The notes under the pieces: generated by a model
Told to the model about the DNA's origin: nothing
The model's database searches: none
The model's input: only the letters and a program-made list of their open reading frames with translations
Assembly (NCBI GenBank): GCA_021324045.1
Contig: JAJPJV010000018.1
Location: 1-64,000 of the forward strand
Length of the DNA: 64,000 bases
Direction: 5' to 3'
Source of the DNA: Actinomycetota bacterium
Lineage (GTDB): Bacteria; Actinomycetota; Acidimicrobiia; Acidimicrobiales; RAAP-2
Program-made: the position numbers and the translations under genes
Shown: in pieces, positions 57,369-64,000 of the stretch
Numbering within the stretch: the stretch's first letter is position 1
Layout of the letters: every line of letters starts with the position of its first letter

Positions 57369-57623
57369 TCAGCGACGAGGGCACCGGTGGTCGCACCTTC
57401 GAGCGGCGCGGGGAAGGATGCGCCGGGAGCAGGGTGAAGGCGCTCCCTGCCCCCGGCGCTCGTGGCCGCTGAGGGTGGAGCGGCCAGGCCGCAGGAGGCG
57501 GTGCTCGCACATGACCAGGCCTGTCGGTGCGCCGGCGAACCAATCGACGACCCCAGGGTGACGCCGGGCGGTGACTCCATCGTGCCCTCGATCGTCGGAA
57601 GTTGGTGGGTGATCTCGCCGCAT
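57369..57623 (-). CDS. Candidate small basic protein, unrecognised
   Basis: An 84-residue Arg/His-rich frame, beginning MRRDHPPTSDDRGHDG. The main support is a perfect ribosome site, AAGGAGG (57629-57635), 5 bases before the ATG. A direct-repeat operator candidate lies just upstream (57663-57701). The protein text resembles no family and overlapping frames exist on the same strand, so it may also be a remnant. Confidence 0.3.
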   Translation of the reverse strand: MRRDHPPTSDDRGHDGVTARRHPGVVDWFAGAPTGLVMCEHRLLRPGRSTLSGHERRGQGAPSPCSRRILPRAARRCDHRCPRR

Positions 57624-57662
57624 CAGCGCCTCCTTGCGTTGATCGCAAGGCTGACATGGAGT

Positions 57663-57701
57663 TCTAAGGAAGCCCTAAGTGCTGGCCGAGGCGCTCCTAA
57701 G
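57663..57701 (-). promoter_or_regulatory. Direct repeats in 11-bp register (OmpR/PhoP-type boxes)
   Basis: On the minus strand CTTAGG occurs as CTTAGG (57701-57696), CTTAGG (57679-57674) and CTTAGA (57668-57663). Distances between boxes are 22 and 11 bp, one or two helical turns, as in OmpR-family sites. Located just beyond the histidine kinase stop and 28-78 bp before the candidate small gene. Control by the adjacent response regulator is inference. Confidence 0.4.
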
Positions 57702-57727
57702 AATCCCCTTGTCCTCGTGGGAGCCGA

Positions 57728-59095
57728 TCAGTCGTCGGCGGCGATGCCGGCCGGGGCAGGGACCGTCGGGAGCTGCAGCTCGAAGAGGGTTCCCCCGTCT
57801 GGAGCGTTGGTGACCTGGACCGATCCCCCCTCATCGTGTGCGACCTGGGCCACGATGGCCAGCCCCAGCCCGGATCCCGGGAGTCCTCGGGCCGAGGGTG
57901 CCCGGTAGAAGCGGTCGAAGACGTGGGGCAGGTCCTCGGGCTTGATGCCTGGGCCATGGTCTCGGACGGTGACCTTTCCTCGTGCACTGGTCACCTCGAC
58001 GAGCCCGCCATCGGGGCTCCACTTCAGGGCGTTGTCGAGGAGGTTACCGACCGCCCGCATGACCCGGTCCCGATGTGCGTGGACCCATGACTCCTCGAGG
58101 GACGACTCGAACTGGACCCCTCGTGGACGTCCGTGCGACGCCGCGAGCTCGACCGCGTCCTCCACCAACTCGTCGAGCCGGAAGTGAGACGGTTCGGAGA
58201 CCGCATGATCTCCACGCGTCAGCTCGGCGAGGTCGCCGACGAGCTGGGTCAGCTCCTCCATCTGGGTGAGCACGTCGCTCACCAGGACGGCCCGGTCCGT
58301 TGGTGGGAGCTCCTCGACCCGCCGAACGACCTCGAGGTTGGTGCGAAGGCTCGTCAGCGGGGTCCGCAACTCGTGTGCAGCGTCGAGGACGAGCTGACGC
58401 TGTGACTCCCTTGAGCGTTCCAAGGCTTCGAGGAGTCGGTTGAACGCCCGGCGAAGGCGACCGAGCTCGTCGACGCCTCGCGCGTCGAGCCGCCTCGAGA
58501 CGTCCGTGGTATCAGCGAGCTCTTCGACGGAGGTGATCAGGTTGTTAAGTGGCCGTAACGCGGCTCGGGCGATCACCCAACCAAGGATTACGGCAAGCAC
58601 CACAGAGGTGACCGCGATGATGACGAGTGCCCAGGTCAGGGTGCCGAGCTGGCTGTTGACTCCGGTCAATGGAGTCGCCAGCTGGAGCGTTGCGTTCTCG
58701 ATGATGGGAGGGAACGGGGGTGGCTGCAACAGCTGGATCTTGATTTCGGAGTCGTACTCGCGAAGTTGTGTGCCTTTGACCGTGACATCGGTGAAGAACG
58801 GCGAAGCCCCATCAGCGACTGCAGTCGTCGCGTTCGTCACTGGGAGATGTCCGTAGACGATCGGTGTCCCGTCCTTGAGGACGATCTGGACCGTGACGCC
58901 CGCTGTCTCAAGAGCTCGCTGCAGCGCGTGGGTCGTCCCAGACGTGGGGGCCTTGGCGGCTGCATTGCGAAGGGTGCTGTCAACGGAGCTCGCAAGCGAA
59001 TTGCTTGACGAGACGTAGGCACCGATCGCAGCGACGAGCGCTGCAAAAATCGCAGCTGCCGTAGCGGCAAGGATAATCCGAGTCCGGAAGGTCAT
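57728..59095 (-). CDS. Sensor histidine kinase (MprB-like)
   Basis: Membrane sensor kinase, 455 residues. Two transmembrane helices (about 7-28 and 155-178) enclose an extracytoplasmic domain of about 125 residues; then HAMP, HisKA with phosphoacceptor His241 ([10 protein letters not shown]), HATPase with [11 protein letters not shown] at 350-360, RDHGPGI at 379-385 and the GxGLGLAI box. ATG 59095 overlaps the response-regulator stop by 4 bp. The signal is unknown; the MprAB/CseBC-like order (regulator then kinase) suggests envelope stress. Confidence 0.92.
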   Translation of the reverse strand: MTFRTRIILAATAAAIFAALVAAIGAYVSSSNSLASSVDSTLRNAAAKAPTSGTTHALQRALETAGVTVQIVLKDGTPIVYGHLPVTNATTAVADGASPFFTDVTVKGTQLREYDSEIKIQLLQPPPFPPIIENATLQLATPLTGVNSQLGTLTWALVIIAVTSVVLAVILGWVIARAALRPLNNLITSVEELADTTDVSRRLDARGVDELGRLRRAFNRLLEALERSRESQRQLVLDAAHELRTPLTSLRTNLEVVRRVEELPPTDRAVLVSDVLTQMEELTQLVGDLAELTRGDHAVSEPSHFRLDELVEDAVELAASHGRPRGVQFESSLEESWVHAHRDRVMRAVGNLLDNALKWSPDGGLVEVTSARGKVTVRDHGPGIKPEDLPHVFDRFYRAPSARGLPGSGLGLAIVAQVAHDEGGSVQVTNAPDGGTLFELQLPTVPAPAGIAADD

Positions 59096-59763
59096 CGCTC
59101 TCGGAGAACGTAACCGACCCCGCGAACCGTGTGGATAAGCCGCGGTTCTCCGCCGGCCTCTGTTTTGCGGCGAAGATAGCCGACGTAGACGGCCAAGGAG
59201 TTCGTTCCTGAGTCGAAGTCGTAACCCCACACCCTCTCGAGAAGGATCTCCCGCGTCAGAACTTGACGCGGGTGGCGGAGCAGCAGCTCCAGGAGGTCGA
59301 ACTCGATGCGAGTAAGCGTGAAGACCCGATCCCCGCGGCGGGCGTCACGAGTATTGAGGTCAAGCTCAAGATCGGCGAACTTGAGCGTCTCCCCCTCGCT
59401 GCTCACTCGCCGTCGCAACAGAGCTCGTAAGCGAGCGAGCAATTCGGCGAGGGCGAACGGCTTGACGAGGTAGTCGTCGGCGCCCGCGTCCAAGCCCTGT
59501 ACTCGGTCATTGACCGCGTCCCGAGCGGTGAGCATCAACACCGGGGTGTCATCCCCTGCAGCGCGCATCCTGCGGCAGATCTCGACGCCGTCGAGGTCCG
59601 GAAGCTGCAGATCGAGAATGACGGCGTCGGGCGGCGTCAAAGCCAAGGCCTCCAACGCCGAGCTTCCATCCTTTGCCATGAGAACCTCGTACCCCTCGAG
59701 ACGCAGCGCGCGATCGAGTGAGCCGCTCACGGCGGGATCGTCGTCGACGACGAGAACCTTCAC
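59092..59763 (-). CDS. OmpR-family response regulator
   Basis: A 223-residue regulator: receiver domain with acidic pocket D7-D9, phosphoacceptor Asp51 ([10 protein letters not shown]) and Lys101 (LVKPF), then a winged-helix DNA-binding domain (about 130-223) with the recognition-helix text [23 protein letters not shown] 59763 is chosen because it gives the exact receiver N-terminus; the frame is open to 59934. About 30 bp upstream an inverted repeat TGGTCC (59793-59798)/GGACCA (59806-59811) may be an autoregulatory site. Cotranscribed with the histidine kinase. Confidence 0.93.
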   Translation of the reverse strand: MKVLVVDDDPAVSGSLDRALRLEGYEVLMAKDGSSALEALALTPPDAVILDLQLPDLDGVEICRRMRAAGDDTPVLMLTARDAVNDRVQGLDAGADDYLVKPFALAELLARLRALLRRRVSSEGETLKFADLELDLNTRDARRGDRVFTLTRIEFDLLELLLRHPRQVLTREILLERVWGYDFDSGTNSLAVYVGYLRRKTEAGGEPRLIHTVRGVGYVLRER

Positions 59764-59999
59764 GTTTGGTCCGTTCCTTGGTTCGCTGTTGATGGTCCTC
59801 GTTTGGGACCAGGGGTGCTCGCCACGTCCTTGCTCGGGCTCCACAGCGAGCTGTCTGGCCGGAGCATACCGTCGCTCCCAACGCTCGAAACGGCCATGGC
59901 ATTGAGTCCAGACACGCTTGGCGGTGGCGGGCAACCGAGTGACCTCGGGCCGGGCCGCCTGGGAAGCGAGTGCGGTCGCTGTAGCGTGGGCGGGAGCAT

Positions 60000-60074
60000 T
60001 GGCGGGTAGTTCAATGGCAGAACGCCTGACTTTGGATCAGGAGGTTGGAGGTTCGAGCCCTCCCCCGCCAGCCA
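60000..60074 (+). tRNA. tRNA-Gln, anticodon TTG
   Basis: Acceptor arms TGGCGGG (60000-60006) and CCCGCCA (60064-60070), discriminator G, encoded CCA (60072-60074). The anticodon loop CTTTGGA places TTG at 34-36, and GGTTCGAGCC is the T-loop. The integrase of an integrative element starts reading back toward it from 61.3 kb, so its 3' end is the probable attachment site. Confidence 0.95.
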
Positions 60075-60131
60075 TATATTTCCTGGTAGAAGAGCTGCGT
60101 GGTTCCGCTAAGCGACCCCTGAGGCCCCGAA

Positions 60132-60151
60132 TGTCAGCGCTTTGTCAGCGC
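60132..60151 (+). repeat. Two direct repeats next to the attachment site
   Basis: TGTCAGCGC at 60132-60140 and 60143-60151, with an 11-bp period, between tRNA-Gln and the integrase stop codon. Plausible integrase arm-type binding sites. Confidence 0.5.
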
Positions 60152-60153
60152 AT

Positions 60154-61293
60154 TCAGCCAAGGAGTGTCGCGGAGAGCCGTTCGCCGGCGTCGCGCGCCA
60201 TGCTCGGCACGGTGTGGACGTAGAGGCTCATGGTGATCGCCGGCGTCGAGTGACCGGCCAGTTCTTGAATCACTTTGAGCGGCACACCGGCTTTTGCCAT
60301 GAGCGAGAACGCGGTGTGGCGCAAGTCGTGGAGTCGGATGCGCGGAAGGTCGGCAGCCTTTACCAGCGCGTCGAAACGATCGCCCCAGAAATCGGGGTGG
60401 TACGGACGGCCCAGCTCGTCGCAGAAAACGAATCCGCTGCTCTCCCAAGCCTCACCGGCTCGCAACCGCTCGGCCTTTTGCGCCTTTTCGTGAGAGCGAA
60501 GGAGCGCCACGAGTTTGTCGTCGAGTGGGATCGACCGGCGTCCTGAGGCGGTCTTGGGCTGCGAGGGAACGGGTTTGCCGTCGACGGCGAGCAGGGTCGA
60601 GACGATGGCGAGGGACTCGTTCGCGAGGTCCACGGCATCCCACTTGAGCCCGGCCAGCTCTCCTCGGCGTAGTCCGCGTGTCAGGAACAGGACCCAGGCT
60701 GCTTCGAGCCGGTCCCCGCGAACGGAGGCCAAGAATTGGCGAGCCTGCTCTTCGTCCCACGTCCGCATCTCTGCGCGTTGCACTCGCGGCCGCTCCACCC
60801 CGACCAGTGGATCGCGACTGACGATCCCGTTGCGCGCGGCCCATTTCGTGGCTGCCTTGAGCACGCTCACGGCCACTTGGACCGTCCGTTCCGATAGGCC
60901 CTCGCGTCCAGTGGCGCTCCTTGTGGTGCGTAGGCGCTCGACGAGCGACGAGACGTCAGCGGGTGTGAGCGCGGCCACCTTCTTTGCACCGAGCGCGGGC
61001 ACCAGGTACCACTCGATCGCTCCCTGGTACTGCGCCAACGTCGACGGACGAAGCCCGCGGGAGCGCTGCGCCGGAATCCAGTGGTCGGCGAGGAGCTGGC
61101 GCACCGTCAGTGGCTGGTCGGGCGTCCAGCGCCCCTCGACGACCGCACCAAGCACCGAGGCGAGGTGGCGCTGCGCGTCGCGCCGGGTGCGAAATCCGCC
61201 TTTGGTGTGCTGTCGTCGCTTGCCGGTAGCGGGGTCGCGGGTCTCCCAGTACGCGGTGTACGTGGTCCCACGCTGGCGAACGAATCCACGCAT
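60154..61293 (-). CDS. int: Tyrosine-type site-specific integrase
   Basis: Phage-type integrase, 379 residues. N-terminal arm-binding domain about 1-60 (with WETRDPATGKRRQHTKGG), SAM-like core-binding domain about 60-165, catalytic domain about 175-379. Active-site residues: Arg209 in GLRRGELAGL, His322 and Arg325 in HDLRHTAF, His348 in LAGHST, and nucleophile Tyr358 in SLYVH. The stop is close to tRNA-Gln, the usual arrangement of a tRNA-targeting integrase. Start is 1 bp after the end of the upstream HTH gene, so the two form one operon. Confidence 0.95.
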   Translation of the reverse strand: MRGFVRQRGTTYTAYWETRDPATGKRRQHTKGGFRTRRDAQRHLASVLGAVVEGRWTPDQPLTVRQLLADHWIPAQRSRGLRPSTLAQYQGAIEWYLVPALGAKKVAALTPADVSSLVERLRTTRSATGREGLSERTVQVAVSVLKAATKWAARNGIVSRDPLVGVERPRVQRAEMRTWDEEQARQFLASVRGDRLEAAWVLFLTRGLRRGELAGLKWDAVDLANESLAIVSTLLAVDGKPVPSQPKTASGRRSIPLDDKLVALLRSHEKAQKAERLRAGEAWESSGFVFCDELGRPYHPDFWGDRFDALVKAADLPRIRLHDLRHTAFSLMAKAGVPLKVIQELAGHSTPAITMSLYVHTVPSMARDAGERLSATLLG

Positions 61294-61953
61294 CTATTGC
61301 TCCTCCTCGGCGATGAGTCCCAGGTGCTTGGCTCGTTTCACGAGGCGGGCCGTCTGTGCTTTCGACCTCGCCGTGAGCCGCGCCGTCTCAGCGATCCGTT
61401 GACGAGGATGCGTCCGCCCTGCCGCGATGTAGGCCTGCGCCACCCGGCGAAGCTCGTCTTTAGGGACGCCGCGCCGGCCAGGACTGCGCGGGCGCGAGCT
61501 GGCAGGAAGGGCGGGAATAGACGAGCGGTCGAGCTGCACGGCGGGGAGCACCATGCGGAGTGCATCATCTGCGTACCGAGCGCCGAGGTCGACGAGGCGG
61601 GCAAGGGGGACCTGGCGCAACATGCGAGCCTCCAAAGGCTCTGTCGTCTCAATCAGGATGCCGGTGGCGACGGTACGGCCACCGCGGATCGCGAGTCGGA
61701 CCCAGGTTGCCGCCTTCTCACCTGCGAACGCCACCCAACGCTCCGTCTTCTCGCCATCAGCGAGTTGATCCCAGATCTCGGGCGTGATGGCGCGGACACC
61801 GCCCTCGGGCTCGCCATCGTCGCCAAGCGCCACCAATCGCACAGGGAGATCGTAGGGAGTGCGCGGTGACAACACAACGTCATGTACTGGCTTTCTGCTA
61901 ATCGGGTCGTCGAAGTCAATCCAAGAAACGGCGCGCTCGTTTCTCGGTGACAC
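61294..61953 (-). CDS. Element-encoded protein with C-terminal helix-turn-helix
   Basis: A 219-residue protein. Residues 1-150 form a domain of unknown type (WVRLAIRGGRTVATGILIET is a strand-rich stretch). The C-terminal 70 contain GRRGVPKDELRRVAQAYIAA and TARSKAQTARLVKRAKHLGL, a helix-turn-helix widespread in actinobacterial elements next to integrases. The GTG start lies in the loop of a 12-bp perfect hairpin (61931-61969), suggesting post-transcriptional control or repressor binding. Adjacent to int (0-bp gap). Probable regulator of element excision; inference. Confidence 0.7.
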   Translation of the reverse strand: MSPRNERAVSWIDFDDPISRKPVHDVVLSPRTPYDLPVRLVALGDDGEPEGGVRAITPEIWDQLADGEKTERWVAFAGEKAATWVRLAIRGGRTVATGILIETTEPLEARMLRQVPLARLVDLGARYADDALRMVLPAVQLDRSSIPALPASSRPRSPGRRGVPKDELRRVAQAYIAAGRTHPRQRIAETARLTARSKAQTARLVKRAKHLGLIAEEEQ

Positions 61954-61969
61954 CGTTAAACGAGCGCGC
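61931..61969. promoter_or_regulatory. 12-bp perfect inverted repeat around a start codon, with a nested palindrome
   Basis: GCGCGCTCGTTT (61931-61942) and AAACGAGCGCGC (61958-61969) are perfect complements, separated by 15 bp that hold the GTG of the HTH gene. Inside the loop CGGTG (minus strand) faces CACCG around one T. A third CTCGTT lies at 61977-61982. In the leftward mRNA this gives a stable hairpin that buries the start codon; in DNA it could be a repressor operator. Confidence 0.6.
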
Positions 61970-61986
61970 TAAGTGTCTCGTTCCGT

Positions 61987-62001
61987 TACAAACCATTTGT
62001 A
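61987..62001. promoter_or_regulatory. 15-bp palindrome in the divergent control region
   Basis: TACAAA (61987-61992), spacer CCA, TTTGTA (61996-62001), a perfect 6-bp inverted repeat. AT-rich within GC-rich surroundings. Candidate operator for the rightward genes. Confidence 0.45.
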
Positions 62002-62251
62002 CGGTGATCGCATGATGTCAAACATCACTCAATTACCTGCTCATATCTATTTGACGGACCACCCGGCACTTTCCGTGCCCCGGGAGGCGCGAAAGATCGA
62101 GCGCAGCGACACGCCAACTTGTGACTTCGCTGAGGCCTCCGGGGTGCATGAGCAAATGGTTCCCCGGGACTCAGCGGTCCACCGAAGTGACGCGCGGTCT
62201 TCTCGCTCACGCGCTGTCCCTGCTCGCTCGCAGCATCGCGGGGGTGCGGTA

Positions 62252-62449
62252 ATGACTGCCACCTACACCGCTGCTCAAGTCGCCGAGCTCATGGGCGTGA
62301 GCGAATGGGTCATCTATGAGTGTGTGCGTCGCGCTCAGCGTGGCGAGGACGCAGGCCCCATCGGCACGATGGCCATCCGGGTCGGGCGCCGGCTCGTCTG
62401 GCCCCGTGCTGCAATCCAACGGCTCCTAGTCGTGGAGGAGCAGCAGTGA
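62252..62449 (+). CDS. Excisionase/MerR-like small HTH protein
   Basis: A 65-residue winged-helix protein of the excisionase (HTH_17) type: YTAAQVAELMGVSEWVIYEC is the recognition helix-turn-helix, and RVGRRLVWPRAAIQRLL is the wing and final helix. Such proteins direct excision by integrases or act as small repressors. ATG 62252 is the family-like start; the frame is open to 61973 but the upstream text is not excisionase-like. Overlaps the next small ORF by 1 bp (TGATG). Confidence 0.8.
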   Translation: MTATYTAAQVAELMGVSEWVIYECVRRAQRGEDAGPIGTMAIRVGRRLVWPRAAIQRLLVVEEQQ

Positions 62450-62619
62450 TGCTCGAGGTGCTTTGCGACGGGATCCTCGGCCTCGACCTGGCCTGGCACC
62501 ACGGGATCAGCCGTGTCGCGCTCGCCTGCGCCGTTGATAGCTCCGGCTCACTGAACGAGCGGGCCTCCGTCGACACCGACGACAGTTTTGACACGGTCGA
62601 AGGGAGGTGGTCGCGATGA
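62449..62619 (+). CDS. 56-residue ORF between excisionase and primase
   Basis: ATG 62449 shares its first base with the excisionase stop (TGATG) and its stop overlaps the primase start (ATG 62616). The protein begins MLEVLCDGILGLDLAWHHGI and is acidic in its second half. The tight packing supports translation; I recognise no family. Could also be a spacer without function. Confidence 0.45.
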   Translation: MLEVLCDGILGLDLAWHHGISRVALACAVDSSGSLNERASVDTDDSFDTVEGRWSR

Positions 62620-63428
62620 CGCTTGCCGAGTTCGCTCAGTGGTACGCCAGCTCGGGATACGCGGTGTTCCCCGTTCAGCCTTGCGACAAGCGTCCCCTCG
62701 GGCGCCTCGCGCCCCACGGTCTGCGCGACGCGACGACCGATGCCACCCAGATCGAGCGGTGGTGGCGCGCCGAGCCGGAGGCGAACGTCGGCGTGGTCAC
62801 GGGACGCTGTTTCGACGTGCTCGATGTCGACGGTCCAAAGGGATGGCGTTCACTGGCTCGTCTCGTGGAAGCGCACGGTTGCCTGGAGATCGGCCCCACC
62901 GTTGCCACGCCCGGCGGAGGGATGCACTACTACTACCGGCCCACGGGGATCGGGAACCGCGCAGGCTTCGTGCCAGGGATCGATTGGCGCGGCAAGGGCG
63001 GCTACGTCCTTGGGGTCGGGTCCGTCCACCCGAACGGCGGCGTTTACGAGTGGGCGGTCACACCGCACGAGATGCCGCTTCGCGACGCGTGCCCCTGGCT
63101 CGTCGAGCTGCTCGGACCATCGGCGGCTCCGATCGCTTCGCCACCGGTCCTTCGGCGGACCGTTGCCGAGCCATATGGCCGTAGCGCACTCGAAGCCGAG
63201 TGCGCTCGGGTCTTGAGTGCCTCGATCGGAACGAGAAACGCCACCCTCAACGTCGCCGCCTACAACCTGGCCCAGCTCATCGCTGCAGGAGCGCTGCAGG
63301 CTCGCGAGGTTGCCGACCGGCTGCTTGTGGTTGCAGCACAGGTGGGCCTTGGCGAGCGCGAGGCGCGTCGCACCATCGCCTCGGCCTTCCGGGCCGGCGC
63401 GACCCAACCTCGGCGGGTGCCCTTGTGA
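62616..63428 (+). CDS. PrimPol-type bifunctional DNA primase/polymerase
   Basis: Archaeo-eukaryotic-primase-fold (AEP) protein of about 270 residues. N-terminal YAVFPVQPCDKRPLGRLAP is the prim-pol opening; catalytic acidic residues are Asp67, Asp70 and Asp72 in FDVLDVDGP; the later GGGMHYYYRPTG carries the conserved His. A C-terminal helical extension (about 190-270) contains ATLNVAAYNLAQLIAAGAL. ATG 62616 is supported by a GGGAGG ribosome site 8 bases away. Pairs with the RepA-like helicase downstream (4-bp overlap) as the element's replication module. Confidence 0.87.
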   Translation: MTLAEFAQWYASSGYAVFPVQPCDKRPLGRLAPHGLRDATTDATQIERWWRAEPEANVGVVTGRCFDVLDVDGPKGWRSLARLVEAHGCLEIGPTVATPGGGMHYYYRPTGIGNRAGFVPGIDWRGKGGYVLGVGSVHPNGGVYEWAVTPHEMPLRDACPWLVELLGPSAAPIASPPVLRRTVAEPYGRSALEAECARVLSASIGTRNATLNVAAYNLAQLIAAGALQAREVADRLLVVAAQVGLGEREARRTIASAFRAGATQPRRVPL

Positions 63429-64000
63429 GCATGCCCGACGACTTCGATCGTGTGGTCTTCGAGCTCGCATCGCGGGCACCCGCGCACAACGACCGGGCCG
63501 TGGAAGGGATGATTCCCGAGCCCACGACGTGGGCGCCCGTCGATCTCGCCCCCGTCGTGCTCAGAGACGCAACGGTAGACCCGCCCAGCGTACTTGCTCG
63601 CTCGGATGGTGTTTATCTGCTCTATCCCAGCCGCGTGCACGCGTTCCAAGGGGAGCCAGAGAGCCTGAAGTCCTGGGCTGCTCAGCTCGCCGCCATGCAG
63701 GTGATCTCGTGGGGTGACGACGTCTTGTACATCGACTTCGAAGACACTGAAGTCGGTGTCGTGTCGCGTTTGCGTGCCATGGGGCTCGCAGCTGGGTCGA
63801 TCGCGTCCCATCTCGTCTACATCCGTCCCGATGAGCCGCTCCGGATGCGTCACAATGCGCTCACGCCGGCAGGTGTCGAGTTTGAGAATCTCTTGGCCAG
63901 GCGGTCGTTCGCGCTCTGTGTCATCGACGGCGTCACCGAGGCGATGGCGATCGAAGGTCTCGACCTGTTGAGTAATGCGGACGTTGCCACGTGGATACGC
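63425..64000 (+). CDS. RepA-like AAA ATPase (partial at right edge)
   Basis: GTG 63425 overlaps the primase stop and the frame stays open to the window end (192 codons). The Walker A is HAFQGEPESLKSWAAQ, with Leu where GK(S/T) usually has Gly, as in related RecA-fold helicases of actinobacterial elements. The Walker B text VLYIDFEDTEVGVV follows at the right distance, and later FALCVIDGVTEAMAIEG. Together with the primase it can account for element replication. C-terminus not available. Confidence 0.8.
   Translation, partial: MSMPDDFDRVVFELASRAPAHNDRAVEGMIPEPTTWAPVDLAPVVLRDATVDPPSVLARSDGVYLLYPSRVHAFQGEPESLKSWAAQLAAMQVISWGDDVLYIDFEDTEVGVVSRLRAMGLAAGSIASHLVYIRPDEPLRMRHNALTPAGVEFENLLARRSFALCVIDGVTEAMAIEGLDLLSNADVATWIR

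Larger units (their letters stand above)
60075..64000. mobile_element. Integrative element at tRNA-Gln (left part; right end outside window)
   Basis: Begins right after the tRNA-Gln CCA. Contents in order: two direct repeats, integrase and HTH protein on minus, a palindrome-rich divergent control region, excisionase-like HTH, a 56-aa ORF, PrimPol-type primase and a RepA-like AAA ATPase on plus. The layout resembles actinobacterial integrative/conjugative elements of the pSAM2 type or satellite prophages. No structural phage genes or conjugation genes are seen before the edge. Confidence 0.75.

Noticed and set aside
57284-57580. 98-codon minus-strand frame overlapping the bS22 5' region
   Set aside because: Low-complexity Ala/Pro/Ser text and no ribosome site; the overlapping 84-codon frame has a better one.
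60154-61293. Integrase as a XerC/XerD housekeeping recombinase
   Set aside because: It has an N-terminal arm-binding domain, lies next to a tRNA and an excisionase, and is not near dif-like or chromosome-segregation genes.

Overview
The window is chromosomal DNA of a high-GC actinobacterium. The markers are an LCP/LytR_C cell-wall ligase, a Ku DNA-repair protein, an F420-type LLM oxidoreductase, the complete GlgE alpha-glucan pathway, a metG-tatD-rsmA-ispE block, and both actinobacteria-type ribosomal microproteins (bL37 and bS22, too short for most gene callers). The gene set is not that of Streptomyces or Mycobacterium, and a deeper lineage such as Acidimicrobiia would fit. The class is an inference. 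Many transcription-unit heads have a TANNNT-like -10 hexamer ending 6-10 nt before the start codon, which points to widespread leaderless transcription.

Layout. 0-19.3 kb is mostly core and metabolic: TauE-type exporter, LCP protein with a possible coupled 15-codon leader peptide, enoyl-CoA hydratase, carotenoid-desaturase-like FAD enzyme, threonine dehydratase, small hydrolase, DUF2630, a frameshifted secreted-protein gene, Ku, and a four-gene overlapping minus-strand operon (LLM oxidoreductase, SCP2-like thiolase, KAS III, nucleotidyltransferase). Then come threonine aldolase, an ECF sigma/anti-sigma pair and adenosylhomocysteinase. 19.4-25 kb is accessory: tRNA-Arg(CCT), a hicBA module with a frameshifted toxin, a wrecked IS481-family transposase, a small secreted protein, and a catabolic set (monooxygenase-like, amidohydrolase, SDR, dimeric-barrel protein, then a succinate-semialdehyde dehydrogenase).

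27-40 kb holds VOC and PdxH genes facing an 11.8-kb operon, glgE, treS-mak fusion, malQ, glgB, glgX, each overlapping the next. Together these turn trehalose into maltose, maltose-1-phosphate and branched alpha-glucan and then trim it. 40-44 kb carries an uncharacterised set: GT4 glycosyltransferase, methyltransferase, prenyltransferase-like alpha-barrel, second methyltransferase. PepN, adenosine kinase, GDPD, ychF, rsmI, metG, tatD, an RlpA-like wall protein, rsmA and ispE follow, then a histidine kinase/response regulator pair.

From 60.0 kb to the right edge an integrative element sits against the 3' end of tRNA-Gln(TTG): tyrosine integrase, HTH protein, dense palindromes, excisionase-like HTH, a 56-aa ORF, PrimPol-type primase and a RepA-like AAA ATPase cut by the window end. 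The best candidates for undescribed biology are the four-gene KAS III/thiolase/LLM/nucleotidyltransferase operon, the GT4-barrel-methyltransferase set, the possible leader peptide before the LCP gene, and the element's hairpin that encloses a start codon.
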